Source: Christensenella sp964494645 (GTDB lineage: Bacteria > Bacillota > Clostridia > Christensenellales > Christensenellaceae). From it: DNA of 64,000 nucleotides. The notes under the pieces were generated by a model that was not told the origin of the DNA, did not search any database, and saw only the letters and a list, made by a program, of their open reading frames with translations. Below are positions 16,476-23,502 of the stretch, piece by piece. Numbering within the stretch: the first letter of the stretch is position 1; the number at the start of each line of letters is the position of its first letter. The stretch lies in NCBI GenBank assembly GCA_964494645.1, contig CAZBSH010000003.1, positions 17,678 through 81,677 on the forward strand. The letters run 5' to 3'. A program made the position numbers and the translations under genes.

Positions 16476-17249
16476 ATGAAGAATCCGGCGTTTCGTGTAA
16501 AGGAATATAAAATCTACAGTAATAAGATCGCCTCTGCCGTTCGCATTGCGCACCTTTCGGATTTACACGAAAAAGAATTCGGCGCAAACAATCATGAACT
16601 GTTTGACGCGGTCGAACGCCTGAATCCTGACCTGATCGCCATTACCGGCGACATGATATACGACACCTTTACGAGGCAGCCAAACGATACATACATCGAA
16701 ACTGTCGCCGCATGGGCTCCTGCCATCGCTCCATCTTTTTTTGTGACAGGTAATCACGAACGTGTGTGGACAGAATATGTCAAAGATATTTTTACGCAGC
16801 ATGGCGTGTGTGTTCTCGAAAACAACGTGGTGTCTCTGGCTGTTCACAACACGGTAATAGATATTGGCGGAGTAGAAGACCCGACGGTAGACCCGTACGG
16901 TTTTCGCAAGCTGCTTTTCCCTGACAAAAACCGCTTTTGCCTGCTGCTGGCGCACGATCCCTCTCCCTTTGAGGACGGCTATGTGAAAACAGGCGCAGAC
17001 CTTGTTTTATGCGGACATACGCACGGCGGTCAGATCCGTTTCCCGGGAGGCAAAGCCATCATTTCTCCCGGCGATCACCGTCCTTTTCCCAAATATTCGG
17101 ACGGGAGTTACACCGGTAACGGCGCAACAATGATCATAAGCATGGGGTTAGGGGTGAGTGTCATTCCTTTTCGACTTTTTGCCCCGCGTGAGATCTTGCT
17201 CATACACCTATTGCCAAAAATCGAGAAACAGGACGGTACCCTACTATGA
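16476..17249 (+). CDS. calcineurin-like metallophosphoesterase (YkuE/YaeI type)
   Basis: 257 aa. All metal motifs are present in order: HLSDLHEKEFG (~27), ITGDMIYD (~58), GNHERVW (~89), HDPSPF (~163) and GHTHGGQIRFP (~185). The relatives YaeI/YkuE act on cell-envelope lipids or phosphodiesters; the actual substrate is unknown. The ATG at 16476 begins the conserved NPxFxVKEYxIYS-type N-terminus. An upstream in-frame start at 16323 would add 51 residues with no family resemblance and would lie before the promoter. The stop overlaps the next gene by 4 bp (ATGA). Confidence 0.85.
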   Translation: MKNPAFRVKEYKIYSNKIASAVRIAHLSDLHEKEFGANNHELFDAVERLNPDLIAITGDMIYDTFTRQPNDTYIETVAAWAPAIAPSFFVTGNHERVWTEYVKDIFTQHGVCVLENNVVSLAVHNTVIDIGGVEDPTVDPYGFRKLLFPDKNRFCLLLAHDPSPFEDGYVKTGADLVLCGHTHGGQIRFPGGKAIISPGDHRPFPKYSDGSYTGNGATMIISMGLGVSVIPFRLFAPREILLIHLLPKIEKQDGTLL

Positions 17250-18211
17250 AGCAAAAAACATATGATATTGTTTCTATCGGCGAATTTTTGATAGACATGA
17301 CGCCGTACGGCATCTCGCCTGAAGGACAGCCTCTATTCGAGACCAACGCCGGCGGCGCCGTTGCCAATGCGCTTGCCATGTCTGCCTCGCTCGGCTCTCA
17401 TTGTCTGCTCATGAGCAAAGTCGGCAATGATTCCTTTGGTCGCATGCTTCTTTCCGCTGCCAAACAAGCAGGATTGGATTCATCCGGTATTCTTACCGAC
17501 CCATACATCCCGACAACCCTTGCGCTTGTCAGCCTGGATGAGAGCGGCGAACGTGATTTTACATTTTACCGCAAACCGGGCGCAGACATCATGTTCCGCC
17601 GTGACGAAGTGTTTTTTGACGCGATCGCAAATGCAAGCATCTTCCACTTTGGAACACTCTCCCTTGTGGACGCACCATGCAAAGAAGCGACCGCCGCCTG
17701 TGTGGAGCACGCAAAAAAGAGCGGATGTCTGGTGTCTTTTGATCCGAATATCCGCATGTTTTTATGGGAAAATAAGACCGCTCTGACGGACGCCATCCAT
17801 TACGGTCTTCAATACTGCGATATCCTAAAAATATCCGACGACGAGATATCATATTACACGGGCAGGACAAAGCTTACAGAAGCGTTGTGCCACCTTTACA
17901 CTTCTTACCCCAATCTAAAGCTGATCTTTGTCACCTGCGGCGCGGACGGCTGTCTGATGCACTACGATGGCAATCATACGCATATTGCCGGATGTGCGCA
18001 ACGAAATATCGTGGATACGACGGGTGCGGGGGATTCCTTTATGGGCACTTGCTTGCACTATATTGCCAAAACCGGGCTTGATCCGCTATGTTCGGAGGAT
18101 CTTGTCAATATCGTCTCTCACGCAAACGCCGCGGCTTCGCTCGTTATTGGCCGCAAAGGCGCATTTTCCAAAATGCCGCGCATAGCAGAGATCGAAACAA
18201 TCCTCAAATAA
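17246..18211 (+). CDS. PfkB-family carbohydrate kinase (fructokinase-like)
   Basis: 321 aa. It phosphorylates a sugar with ATP. N-terminal pattern: SIGEFLIDMTP, then ETNAGGAVANALAMSASLG (substrate-binding Gly-rich region ~37-55). The C-terminal PfkB signature DTTGAGDSFMGTCLHY (~255-270) holds the catalytic Asp and anion hole. The overall look is that of bacterial fructokinases (ScrK-like), but specificity cannot be fixed. It is coupled to the metallophosphoesterase by an ATGA overlap and followed by a strong terminator. Confidence 0.85.
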   Translation: MKQKTYDIVSIGEFLIDMTPYGISPEGQPLFETNAGGAVANALAMSASLGSHCLLMSKVGNDSFGRMLLSAAKQAGLDSSGILTDPYIPTTLALVSLDESGERDFTFYRKPGADIMFRRDEVFFDAIANASIFHFGTLSLVDAPCKEATAACVEHAKKSGCLVSFDPNIRMFLWENKTALTDAIHYGLQYCDILKISDDEISYYTGRTKLTEALCHLYTSYPNLKLIFVTCGADGCLMHYDGNHTHIAGCAQRNIVDTTGAGDSFMGTCLHYIAKTGLDPLCSEDLVNIVSHANAAASLVIGRKGAFSKMPRIAEIETILK

Positions 18212-18225
18212 TCCGCTCCCTTTTC

Positions 18226-18257
18226 AAGCCGCATCTCATTGCATGCGGCTTTTTTTG
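18226..18257 (+). terminator. terminator after the PfkB kinase gene
   Basis: AAGCCGCAT / ATGCGGCTT stem (9 bp, 8-nt loop) followed by TTTTTTT. Confidence 0.85.
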
Positions 18258-18315
18258 ATTTCATTTTTTCTTGCTGTTTATATATATTGCATCTCAAACA
18301 CAGGAGAACCGAGAA

Positions 18316-19752
18316 ATGATGCAGCGGACAAGCCCGGAATATTACGCAAAACATAAGTGGTCTATCCTTGCGGTATTGATCTTCATGCCATTTATGGCGA
18401 CACTCGACGGTACGATCGTCAATGTCGCGCTTCCTGTTATGGTCAAAGATTTGCATACGGATATGGAGTCCATCCAGATGGTCGTTATTGTCTACCTGAT
18501 CGCCGTTGTTGCTTCTATTTTGCTTTTCGGCAGGTTAGGGGACATCAAGGGAAAGGGCAGGCTGTTCATGTTCGGTACTGTCGTGTTTACCGTTGGCTCG
18601 CTGATGGCAGGGCTATCAAACGATCTCAATACGCTCATTGTTTCCCGCGTCATCGAAGGCATTGGCGGCGCTGCCGCCATGGCCAACAATCAAGGCATCA
18701 TCACTGAGGTCTTTCCCGCGACAGAGCGCGGACGGGCGCTTGGTATTTCCGGTGTAGCCATTGCCCTCGGCACAATGCTTGGTCCGCCGCTTGGCGGGCT
18801 CATCGTTACTTATTTAAACTGGAATTATATCTTTTTGATCAATGTTCCCATTGGTGTGATCGGCTTTCTACTTGCCCTAAAGCTCTTACCGCGCGGTGAA
18901 AAAACACAGCAAAAGGTGGACTATAGCGGCGCTGCCGCTCTCGCGGCCGCAGTAATCCTGTTTTTCTTTGCCCTTTTGACGGGCGAAAATGTTGGCTACG
19001 ATAAATATTACATTGTATTATGCTTTGTCGCAGCCGCAGGACTCATTATTCTATTTTTGTATTTTGAGCGCAGGCGGCAGCAGCCCATTGTCGATCTTAC
19101 CCTGTTCAGAAACCCGCTTTTCACAATCAGTATCATCTGTGTACTCATCCAGTTCTTCGCAATGAGCGGCATCAGTATCATCCAGCCCTTCTACATTGAA
19201 GATGTGCTAAAGATCGATCCCGGTTCCACAGGACTTGTGATGATGAGCCTGCCTATCGTTATGGGCATCATGTCGCCCATATCCGGTTATATTTCTGATA
19301 AAGTAGGCGCAGCAAAGGTCACGCTCGTAGGACTTGTGATCATGACAGCAGGCCTTGCGCTGCTTGCGACAATGACGGTAAGCGAGCCGATTTATAAATT
19401 GGTCCTATATTTATGCATCGTGGGTTTTGGCGCAGGTATTTTCTCCGCGCCAAACACTTCGCTCATCATGTCAACCGCCCCAAAAGAAAAATTGGGCATT
19501 ACAGGCAGCATCAACGCTTTCACGCGCAACTTCGGCAGTGTCACAGGCATCTCGCTTCTCACTACTCTATTGTACTCGCTGATGAGCTTAAAGGCCGGGC
19601 ATCCTGTGGAAGGATACGTCAGCGGTCGTCCGGATATCTTCGTCTATGGCATGCAAATCGTATACACGATCGGCGTTGTCATCCTTTGTGTGAGCGTAGT
19701 CCTTACGGTCGTACGCTTATTTCAAGACAAAAAACAGAAAAAAACAATCTGA
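18316..19752 (+). CDS. MFS multidrug transporter, DHA2 (14-helix) family
   Basis: 478 aa. The first helix ends with the DHA2 signature MATLDGTIVNVALPVM (~27-42), the loop after helix 2-3 has FGRLGDIKGKGRLF, and helix 5 contains GVAIALGTMLGPPLGG (motif C of antiporters). About 14 helices. It is a predicted proton/drug antiporter of the EmrB/QacA type. I choose the ATG at 18316 because AGGAG sits 9 nt before it; a frame reaching 18271 lacks a site. It has no HlyD/EmrA partner, which is usual in Gram-positives. It stands alone between two terminators. Confidence 0.88.
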   Translation: MMQRTSPEYYAKHKWSILAVLIFMPFMATLDGTIVNVALPVMVKDLHTDMESIQMVVIVYLIAVVASILLFGRLGDIKGKGRLFMFGTVVFTVGSLMAGLSNDLNTLIVSRVIEGIGGAAAMANNQGIITEVFPATERGRALGISGVAIALGTMLGPPLGGLIVTYLNWNYIFLINVPIGVIGFLLALKLLPRGEKTQQKVDYSGAAALAAAVILFFFALLTGENVGYDKYYIVLCFVAAAGLIILFLYFERRRQQPIVDLTLFRNPLFTISIICVLIQFFAMSGISIIQPFYIEDVLKIDPGSTGLVMMSLPIVMGIMSPISGYISDKVGAAKVTLVGLVIMTAGLALLATMTVSEPIYKLVLYLCIVGFGAGIFSAPNTSLIMSTAPKEKLGITGSINAFTRNFGSVTGISLLTTLLYSLMSLKAGHPVEGYVSGRPDIFVYGMQIVYTIGVVILCVSVVLTVVRLFQDKKQKKTI

Positions 19753-19780
19753 TTTTCTCAACACATCCTATTTTCTCATA

Positions 19781-19808
19781 AAAAAAGGGCGCCATGCCGC
19801 CCTTTTTT
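19781..19808 (+). terminator. terminator after the DHA2 transporter gene
   Basis: AAAAAAGGGCG / CGCCCTTTTTT-type stem with a CCATGC loop region, ending in T6. Confidence 0.8.
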
Positions 19809-19833
19809 GTATTCATAATTTTGTTACGTTTCC

Positions 19834-19887
19834 TTCAAACTTTGTTCAAGCACAGTTCAAGGTTTCTTCACTTTCGCGCTTTATCAT
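19834..19887 (+). promoter_or_regulatory. htrA promoter with four TTCA boxes at 11-bp spacing
   Basis: TTCAA (19834), TTCAA (19845), TTCAA (19856) and TTCAC (19867) start exactly 11 bp apart. TATCAT (19882-19887) follows after 10 bp. There is no -35 hexamer at the right place, so the boxes probably replace it. The same layout occurs at 21242 and 21465. Direct repeats at 11 bp ending 10 bp before the -10 are the geometry of PhoB/OmpR-family activator sites (Pho boxes); the identity of the regulator is not known. Confidence 0.7.
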
Positions 19888-19956
19888 TAAATTGTAAGCA
19901 AAATAAAAACAACAAACTTCTCATATATCATTACAGCTACTAAGGAGGCTAAAACA

Positions 19957-21240
19957 ATGAACAATTTTTATAACAACGAAAACGATGGTCTGCAGGATAT
20001 GCCGGGTTTTGTGAACCAAAACACCAACGTCCCGCAATACCATTACGATAATACCAGCTATCATTCGGACCGCACAGACGGGTCCCCATCTTCCGGCAGC
20101 AACGCAGACGGTAGTGGAAAAAAACCAAAGAAAGAAAAATCGCCTTTCCTGACAAAGAAAGTCGCGGCGGTCGTTCTGACAGCGTGCATCGCCACATCAG
20201 CATTCCTCGGATTCAGCGCAGGTCGTATCAACAATACTTCAGGTGCCATTACAGGAAACAGCACGGACAACGGCGTAGTACAAACTTCTGCAAACTTAAG
20301 CGGCGACGCGGATCTCTCCGTCTCACAGATCGTCGATAAATCCGCAAATTCTATTGTGGAGATCACAACCGAGGTAACCCAGACCAATCGGTTTATGCAG
20401 CAGGTGACAGGCGAAGCCGCAGGCAGTGGTGTAATCATTTCTAAGGATGGTTACATCGTCACAAACAATCACGTAGTAGAAGGTGGCAGCAAATTTACCG
20501 TACGCCTTAAAAACGGCGAAAGCTACGAAGCAAAGCTCATCGGACGTGATCCGCAAATGGACCTTGCCGTGCTGAAGATTGAGGCGGAAGACCTCAGCCC
20601 TGTAACATTTGGCAGTTCCGATGCACTTGAAGTCGGTGATATGACTGTAGCGATCGGCAACCCGTTGGGTACGCTGGGCGGTACTGTCACCAACGGGATT
20701 GTAAGCGCGCTTAACCGCGAGCTCAACTTGGGCGACACGACCATGAACCTGATCCAGACAAACGCAGCCATCAACCCCGGTAATTCGGGCGGCGGTTTGT
20801 TCGACGGACAGGGGAATCTCATAGGTATCGTCGTAGCAAAATCAGGCGGTACAAATATCGAAGGGCTCGGCTTTGCGATCCCGATCGACGAGGCACGGAC
20901 TGTGATCGACAGCCTGATCTCCGATGGTTATGTCAAAGGGCGCATCGAAACAGGCATGAGCTTTATCGATATCACCTCTGAGCAAGAAGCGATGCTTTAC
21001 GGGCTTTCCTCAACAGGCGTGTACGTCTCGTCTGTGACCGAAGGTTCCGCGGCGGCGCAGGTCGGTGTAAAAGCCGGTGACCGGCTGGTAGCGATTGATA
21101 ATCAGGAGGTATCCGGCTCTTCTGACGTCCAGAGCATCTTGGACAGTCACGCTGTTGGTGACACGATCAATATAACGGTAGAGCGTTCGGGCAGGACAGG
21201 TTCTGCAAATATTACGCTCAACGAATATATACCTGAGTAA
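19957..21240 (+). CDS. htrA: HtrA/DegP-type serine protease with PDZ domain
   Basis: 427 aa. A cytoplasmic N-terminus of ~65 polar residues and a Lys-rich stretch (KKPKKEKSP) precede one membrane helix at ~68-86, so the protease faces the outside. Trypsin-like domain: His in VTNNHVVEGG (~170), Asp in DPQMDLAVLKI (~200), Ser in NAAINPGNSGGGLFDG (~275). One PDZ domain is at ~330-420. It degrades or refolds misfolded exported proteins. The AAGGAGG ribosome site is strong. A response-regulator-type box array forms its promoter. It is followed by two short predicted RNAs under the same kind of promoter. Confidence 0.95.
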   Translation: MNNFYNNENDGLQDMPGFVNQNTNVPQYHYDNTSYHSDRTDGSPSSGSNADGSGKKPKKEKSPFLTKKVAAVVLTACIATSAFLGFSAGRINNTSGAITGNSTDNGVVQTSANLSGDADLSVSQIVDKSANSIVEITTEVTQTNRFMQQVTGEAAGSGVIISKDGYIVTNNHVVEGGSKFTVRLKNGESYEAKLIGRDPQMDLAVLKIEAEDLSPVTFGSSDALEVGDMTVAIGNPLGTLGGTVTNGIVSALNRELNLGDTTMNLIQTNAAINPGNSGGGLFDGQGNLIGIVVAKSGGTNIEGLGFAIPIDEARTVIDSLISDGYVKGRIETGMSFIDITSEQEAMLYGLSSTGVYVSSVTEGSAAAQVGVKAGDRLVAIDNQEVSGSSDVQSILDSHAVGDTINITVERSGRTGSANITLNEYIPE

Positions 21241-21241
21241 G

Positions 21242-21295
21242 TTCAATATTTGTTCATATTTACTTCATGAACACTTCACATATACGGTCTAACAT
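21242..21295 (+). promoter_or_regulatory. second TTCA-box array and promoter
   Basis: TTCAA (21242), TTCAT (21253), TTCAT (21264) and TTCAC (21275) have exact 11-bp spacing. A 10-bp gap leads to TAACAT (21290-21295). It begins directly after the htrA stop codon and drives the short transcript at ~21302. Confidence 0.65.
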
Positions 21296-21301
21296 GAGTA
21301 T

Positions 21302-21430
21302 AACAAAACAAATGAGGAGGACGTGCCTATGGTATGAAAAAACTTTGAAACATAACCCCACCCAAACAGAACCTACAATTAATATATATCATCTAAGAAA
21401 CATCCGCATAAAAGCGGATGTTTCTTTTTG
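21302..21430 (+). ncRNA. predicted ~130-nt transcript with dipeptide ORF (upstream of the second short RNA)
   Basis: It starts ~7 nt after the -10 at 21290 and ends at a very strong terminator (stem AGAAACATCCGC / GCGGATGTTTCT, 21396-21425, then T5). It carries a near-perfect ribosome site GAGGAGG (21314-21320) 8 nt before ATG-GTA-TGA (21329-21337). An overlapping ATG at 21334 begins MKKL-stop. No longer ORF uses this site: the frame through 21312 would read across the terminator. It is either a regulatory RNA that occupies ribosomes briefly or a relic of a lost gene. The transcript is predicted, not observed. Confidence 0.5.
21396..21430 (+). terminator. terminator of the first short transcript
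   Basis: A 12-bp perfect stem with ATAAAA loop and a TTTTTG tail. Confidence 0.85.
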
Positions 21431-21464
21431 TCCGTTCCAATTATTAAAATATCTTAAGAAAGTC

Positions 21465-21518
21465 TTCAGGTTTTATTCCGCCTGAATTCATCCTCTGTTC
21501 ACATTACGATATTATAAT
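21465..21518 (+). promoter_or_regulatory. third TTCA-box array and promoter
   Basis: TTCAG (21465), TTCCG (21476), TTCAT (21487) and TTCAC (21498) are again exactly 11 bp apart. A 10-bp gap leads to a perfect TATAAT (21513-21518). The match to consensus improves toward the -10 in all three arrays, and the last box is always TTCAC. Confidence 0.65.
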
Positions 21519-21524
21519 GAAAAC

Positions 21525-21811
21525 AAGTAAATCGAAAGGAGCAACTGCTTATGTAAAACAACAATCGATATTCTGTCTCTACCAACTAGTTAGCAAAAAA
21601 TAAAACCCAATCTTGGTGAAAATACTGTCCATCCGCCGAAGCTTTGCACAATACCAAAGAGGGCTTCTGCATAGACACCAATGATGATACATATAGGGAA
21701 GCTTTCTTTTCAAAAGCAAATGCCTATCGGCGGATACGACAGACAAGCAATCATAATGCGGTAAAACCACCGCACAAAAAAACGAGCGATATGTATCGCC
21801 CGTTTTTTTAT
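21525..21811 (+). ncRNA. predicted ~290-nt transcript with start-stop ORF and long-range stem
   Basis: It follows the third array. AAAGGAG (21535-21541) lies 9 nt before ATG-TAA (21551-21556), a start codon followed at once by a stop. Downstream, ATCCGCCGA (21631-21639) is perfectly complementary to TCGGCGGAT (21727-21735), and TTTGC/GCAAA extend the stem, enclosing ~85 nt. It ends at the bidirectional terminator at 21775-21810. The 70-aa frame starting at 21644 runs through that terminator and has no ribosome site. It is probably a structured or regulatory RNA; function unknown. Confidence 0.45.
21775..21810. terminator. bidirectional terminator between short RNA and nitroreductase gene
   Basis: AAAAAAACG-a-GCGATA-tg-TATCGC-c-CGTTTTTTT forms a long stem with one mismatch, with A- and T-tracts on both sides. 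Confidence 0.8.
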
Positions 21812-21815
21812 TTAT

Positions 21816-22415
21816 CTATTCACCATATATTTTTACAATATCCTCAAACGGCTTAAATTCTCTTAGCTCCGGTCGCTCTGCCGCTTTACCGAACGGCATC
21901 TGCGCGATCAGCTCCCATGTTTTTGGAACATTCCATTCTTCGCACACCACCCCGTCGACCAGCGGATTATAATGCTGCAACGACGCGGCAATACCCTCTT
22001 CCTCAAACACCAGCCAAAGCGCATATTGCAGGATCGCGTTGTTATGCTGTGAAAATTGACCAAACTTTTCCGCGTAAAGCGCAAAATCTTTTTTATACTT
22101 TTCAACGACCTGCGTATCTTCAAAGAAAAGGATCGTACCGTTCCCGCCACGAAACCCATCCATTTTGTGTTCGGTACGCGCAAACGCGTTTGCAGGCGTC
22201 ACTGTCCGCAATACCTCTTTTGTCATGTCCCAGAACTTCTCATGCTCGTGATCCAGAAGCACAACCATTCTGGAACTTTGCATATTAAACGCATTTGGCG
22301 CATACAGCGCCAAACGCAGCATATCCGCTACCTTTTTTCTTGTGATCCTATCGTCGCGTTCCAAAACGCGAATCGAACGACGCTCCCGCATCACTTCATT
22401 TAACTTCGTCTTCAT
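21816..22415 (-). CDS. nitroreductase-family flavoprotein
   Basis: 199 aa. The N-terminal RERRSIRVLERDDRITRKKV (~10-29) and LYAPNAFNMQSSRMVV (~37-52) form the FMN phosphate and ring contacts typical of the nitroreductase fold. The C-terminal MPFGKAAERPELREFKPFEDIV is the usual family ending. It likely uses NAD(P)H to reduce a small electrophile; substrate unknown. Its start overlaps the upstream DUF3795 gene by 20 bp, so both are translated as a unit. Confidence 0.85.
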   Translation of the reverse strand: MKTKLNEVMRERRSIRVLERDDRITRKKVADMLRLALYAPNAFNMQSSRMVVLLDHEHEKFWDMTKEVLRTVTPANAFARTEHKMDGFRGGNGTILFFEDTQVVEKYKKDFALYAEKFGQFSQHNNAILQYALWLVFEEEGIAASLQHYNPLVDGVVCEEWNVPKTWELIAQMPFGKAAERPELREFKPFEDIVKIYGE

Positions 22416-22698
22416 TTTTTACAACCTTCACTTCTTCTTGTTCATTTGTATTTTTCCATTCGCGGCACTGGTCAAGGCGCAGACCACCATCGCCGTAGTC
22501 CTTATCCTTGGCAAATTTCACAAGTTTCCTGCAAGGGAATACCTCACACTGCCCACAGTGCTTGAGCTTTTTTTCCTCACAGCAGCTTTTGACAGGGCAA
22601 CGCTCCGCCCAAACAGGCTTATCCCGACCCACACATCCGCCGCACTTTTCAAAATATCCACAATCCGCACAAATTCTTCCGCATCTGGATTCTATCAT
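22396..22698 (-). CDS. DUF3795 cysteine-rich protein
   Basis: 100 aa with 11 cysteines in ~70 residues, in pairs such as CGRICADCGYFEKCGGC, CPVKSCC and CGQCEVFPC. This is the DUF3795 pattern, thought to bind metal or an Fe-S cluster. The C-terminus (~75-100) is acidic and overlaps the nitroreductase start. A role as redox partner or metal-binding accessory is inference. Confidence 0.8.
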   Translation of the reverse strand: MIESRCGRICADCGYFEKCGGCVGRDKPVWAERCPVKSCCEEKKLKHCGQCEVFPCRKLVKFAKDKDYGDGGLRLDQCREWKNTNEQEEVKVVKNEDEVK

Positions 22699-22725
22699 AA
22701 TATAGATACCTCTTTTTTTGTTGTT

Positions 22726-23448
22726 TTAATCAATTTCTATTTTTTGCCGTTCCACGAAAAGCATATCCGCCGGCGGGAGCGTAGTGTTCCTGCGCAACGA
22801 ATTATTGGTAGAACGAATAAAATCACTGTTGTCTTTTTCTTCAAACGGCAAATGGAACACGATCATCCGTTTGGGCTTTATCACATCTGTCAATATTTCC
22901 CGACCCCGATGCAGCGTGATATAAGGGAAATTCATCAATGCCAGATCCACAGGCTTTTCCCCCAGCATATTACGGATCGCCGCCTTATCAAAAGACGCGT
23001 CACCGAACATCGCGATCCGGTATCCGTCGATCTCCAGAACAAAACCGTAATTAGGGATACCTGCGTATTCAGGTCCATCGTGCACTAAACGGCAGCAATG
23101 TAAAAATACGCCGGACAAAGCAAGCGTTTCTTCTGCCGCATCAAGCACATGCACATTTTTCCTGTCCGCAAAATCTGCGATAGGAGACACAAACTCCGTA
23201 TTTGGATGATTTTTTAAAAACCGCCGCGTCCACCGCTCACTATAGTGATCAGGGTGATCGTGCGTATACAGCATCAAATCAATCCTTGCAAATTCGCCTG
23301 CGCCCTCCGCGATGTCCGTAAGCATATCCGACGATACGCTCGAAAAAAGCGTGGTGTATCTGTCGTGCATCGCATCGACCAATATCTTTTTCCCGTGATA
23401 CGAAATAAGCACACCCGCATTCGCGGTCAGCATCACAAAATCTTCCAT
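22726..23448 (-). CDS. MBL-fold metal-dependent hydrolase
   Basis: 240 aa. The metallo-beta-lactamase motif is YTHDHPDHYS (~61-70). Further ligands are in the RLVHDGPEYAG and FGDASFD (~150) regions, and a late His is in MIVFHLPFEE. The N-terminus NAGVLISYHGKKILVDAM fits the UlaG-like/'beta-lactamase superfamily_2' group. Substrate unknown. It lies alone, 50-60 bp from its neighbours on the same strand. Confidence 0.82.
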   Translation of the reverse strand: MEDFVMLTANAGVLISYHGKKILVDAMHDRYTTLFSSVSSDMLTDIAEGAGEFARIDLMLYTHDHPDHYSERWTRRFLKNHPNTEFVSPIADFADRKNVHVLDAAEETLALSGVFLHCCRLVHDGPEYAGIPNYGFVLEIDGYRIAMFGDASFDKAAIRNMLGEKPVDLALMNFPYITLHRGREILTDVIKPKRMIVFHLPFEEKDNSDFIRSTNNSLRRNTTLPPADMLFVERQKIEID

Positions 23449-23502
23449 GTCTTCCCTTTCGTCGTTTCCGTACGTCTATTATATGTCAAAACACGCCTGT
23501 TT

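Noticed and set aside
18118..18456. Minus-strand frame overlapping the kinase end and DHA2 start
   Set aside because: It lies across a plus-strand terminator and two well-supported genes.
21267..21485. 72-aa plus-strand frame after htrA
   Set aside because: It would have to read through a 12-bp terminator stem with T5, its composition is unlike a protein, and no ribosome site fits its first ATG.
21644..21856. 70-aa plus-strand frame before the nitroreductase gene
   Set aside because: It crosses the bidirectional terminator and runs into the convergent gene; no ribosome site.
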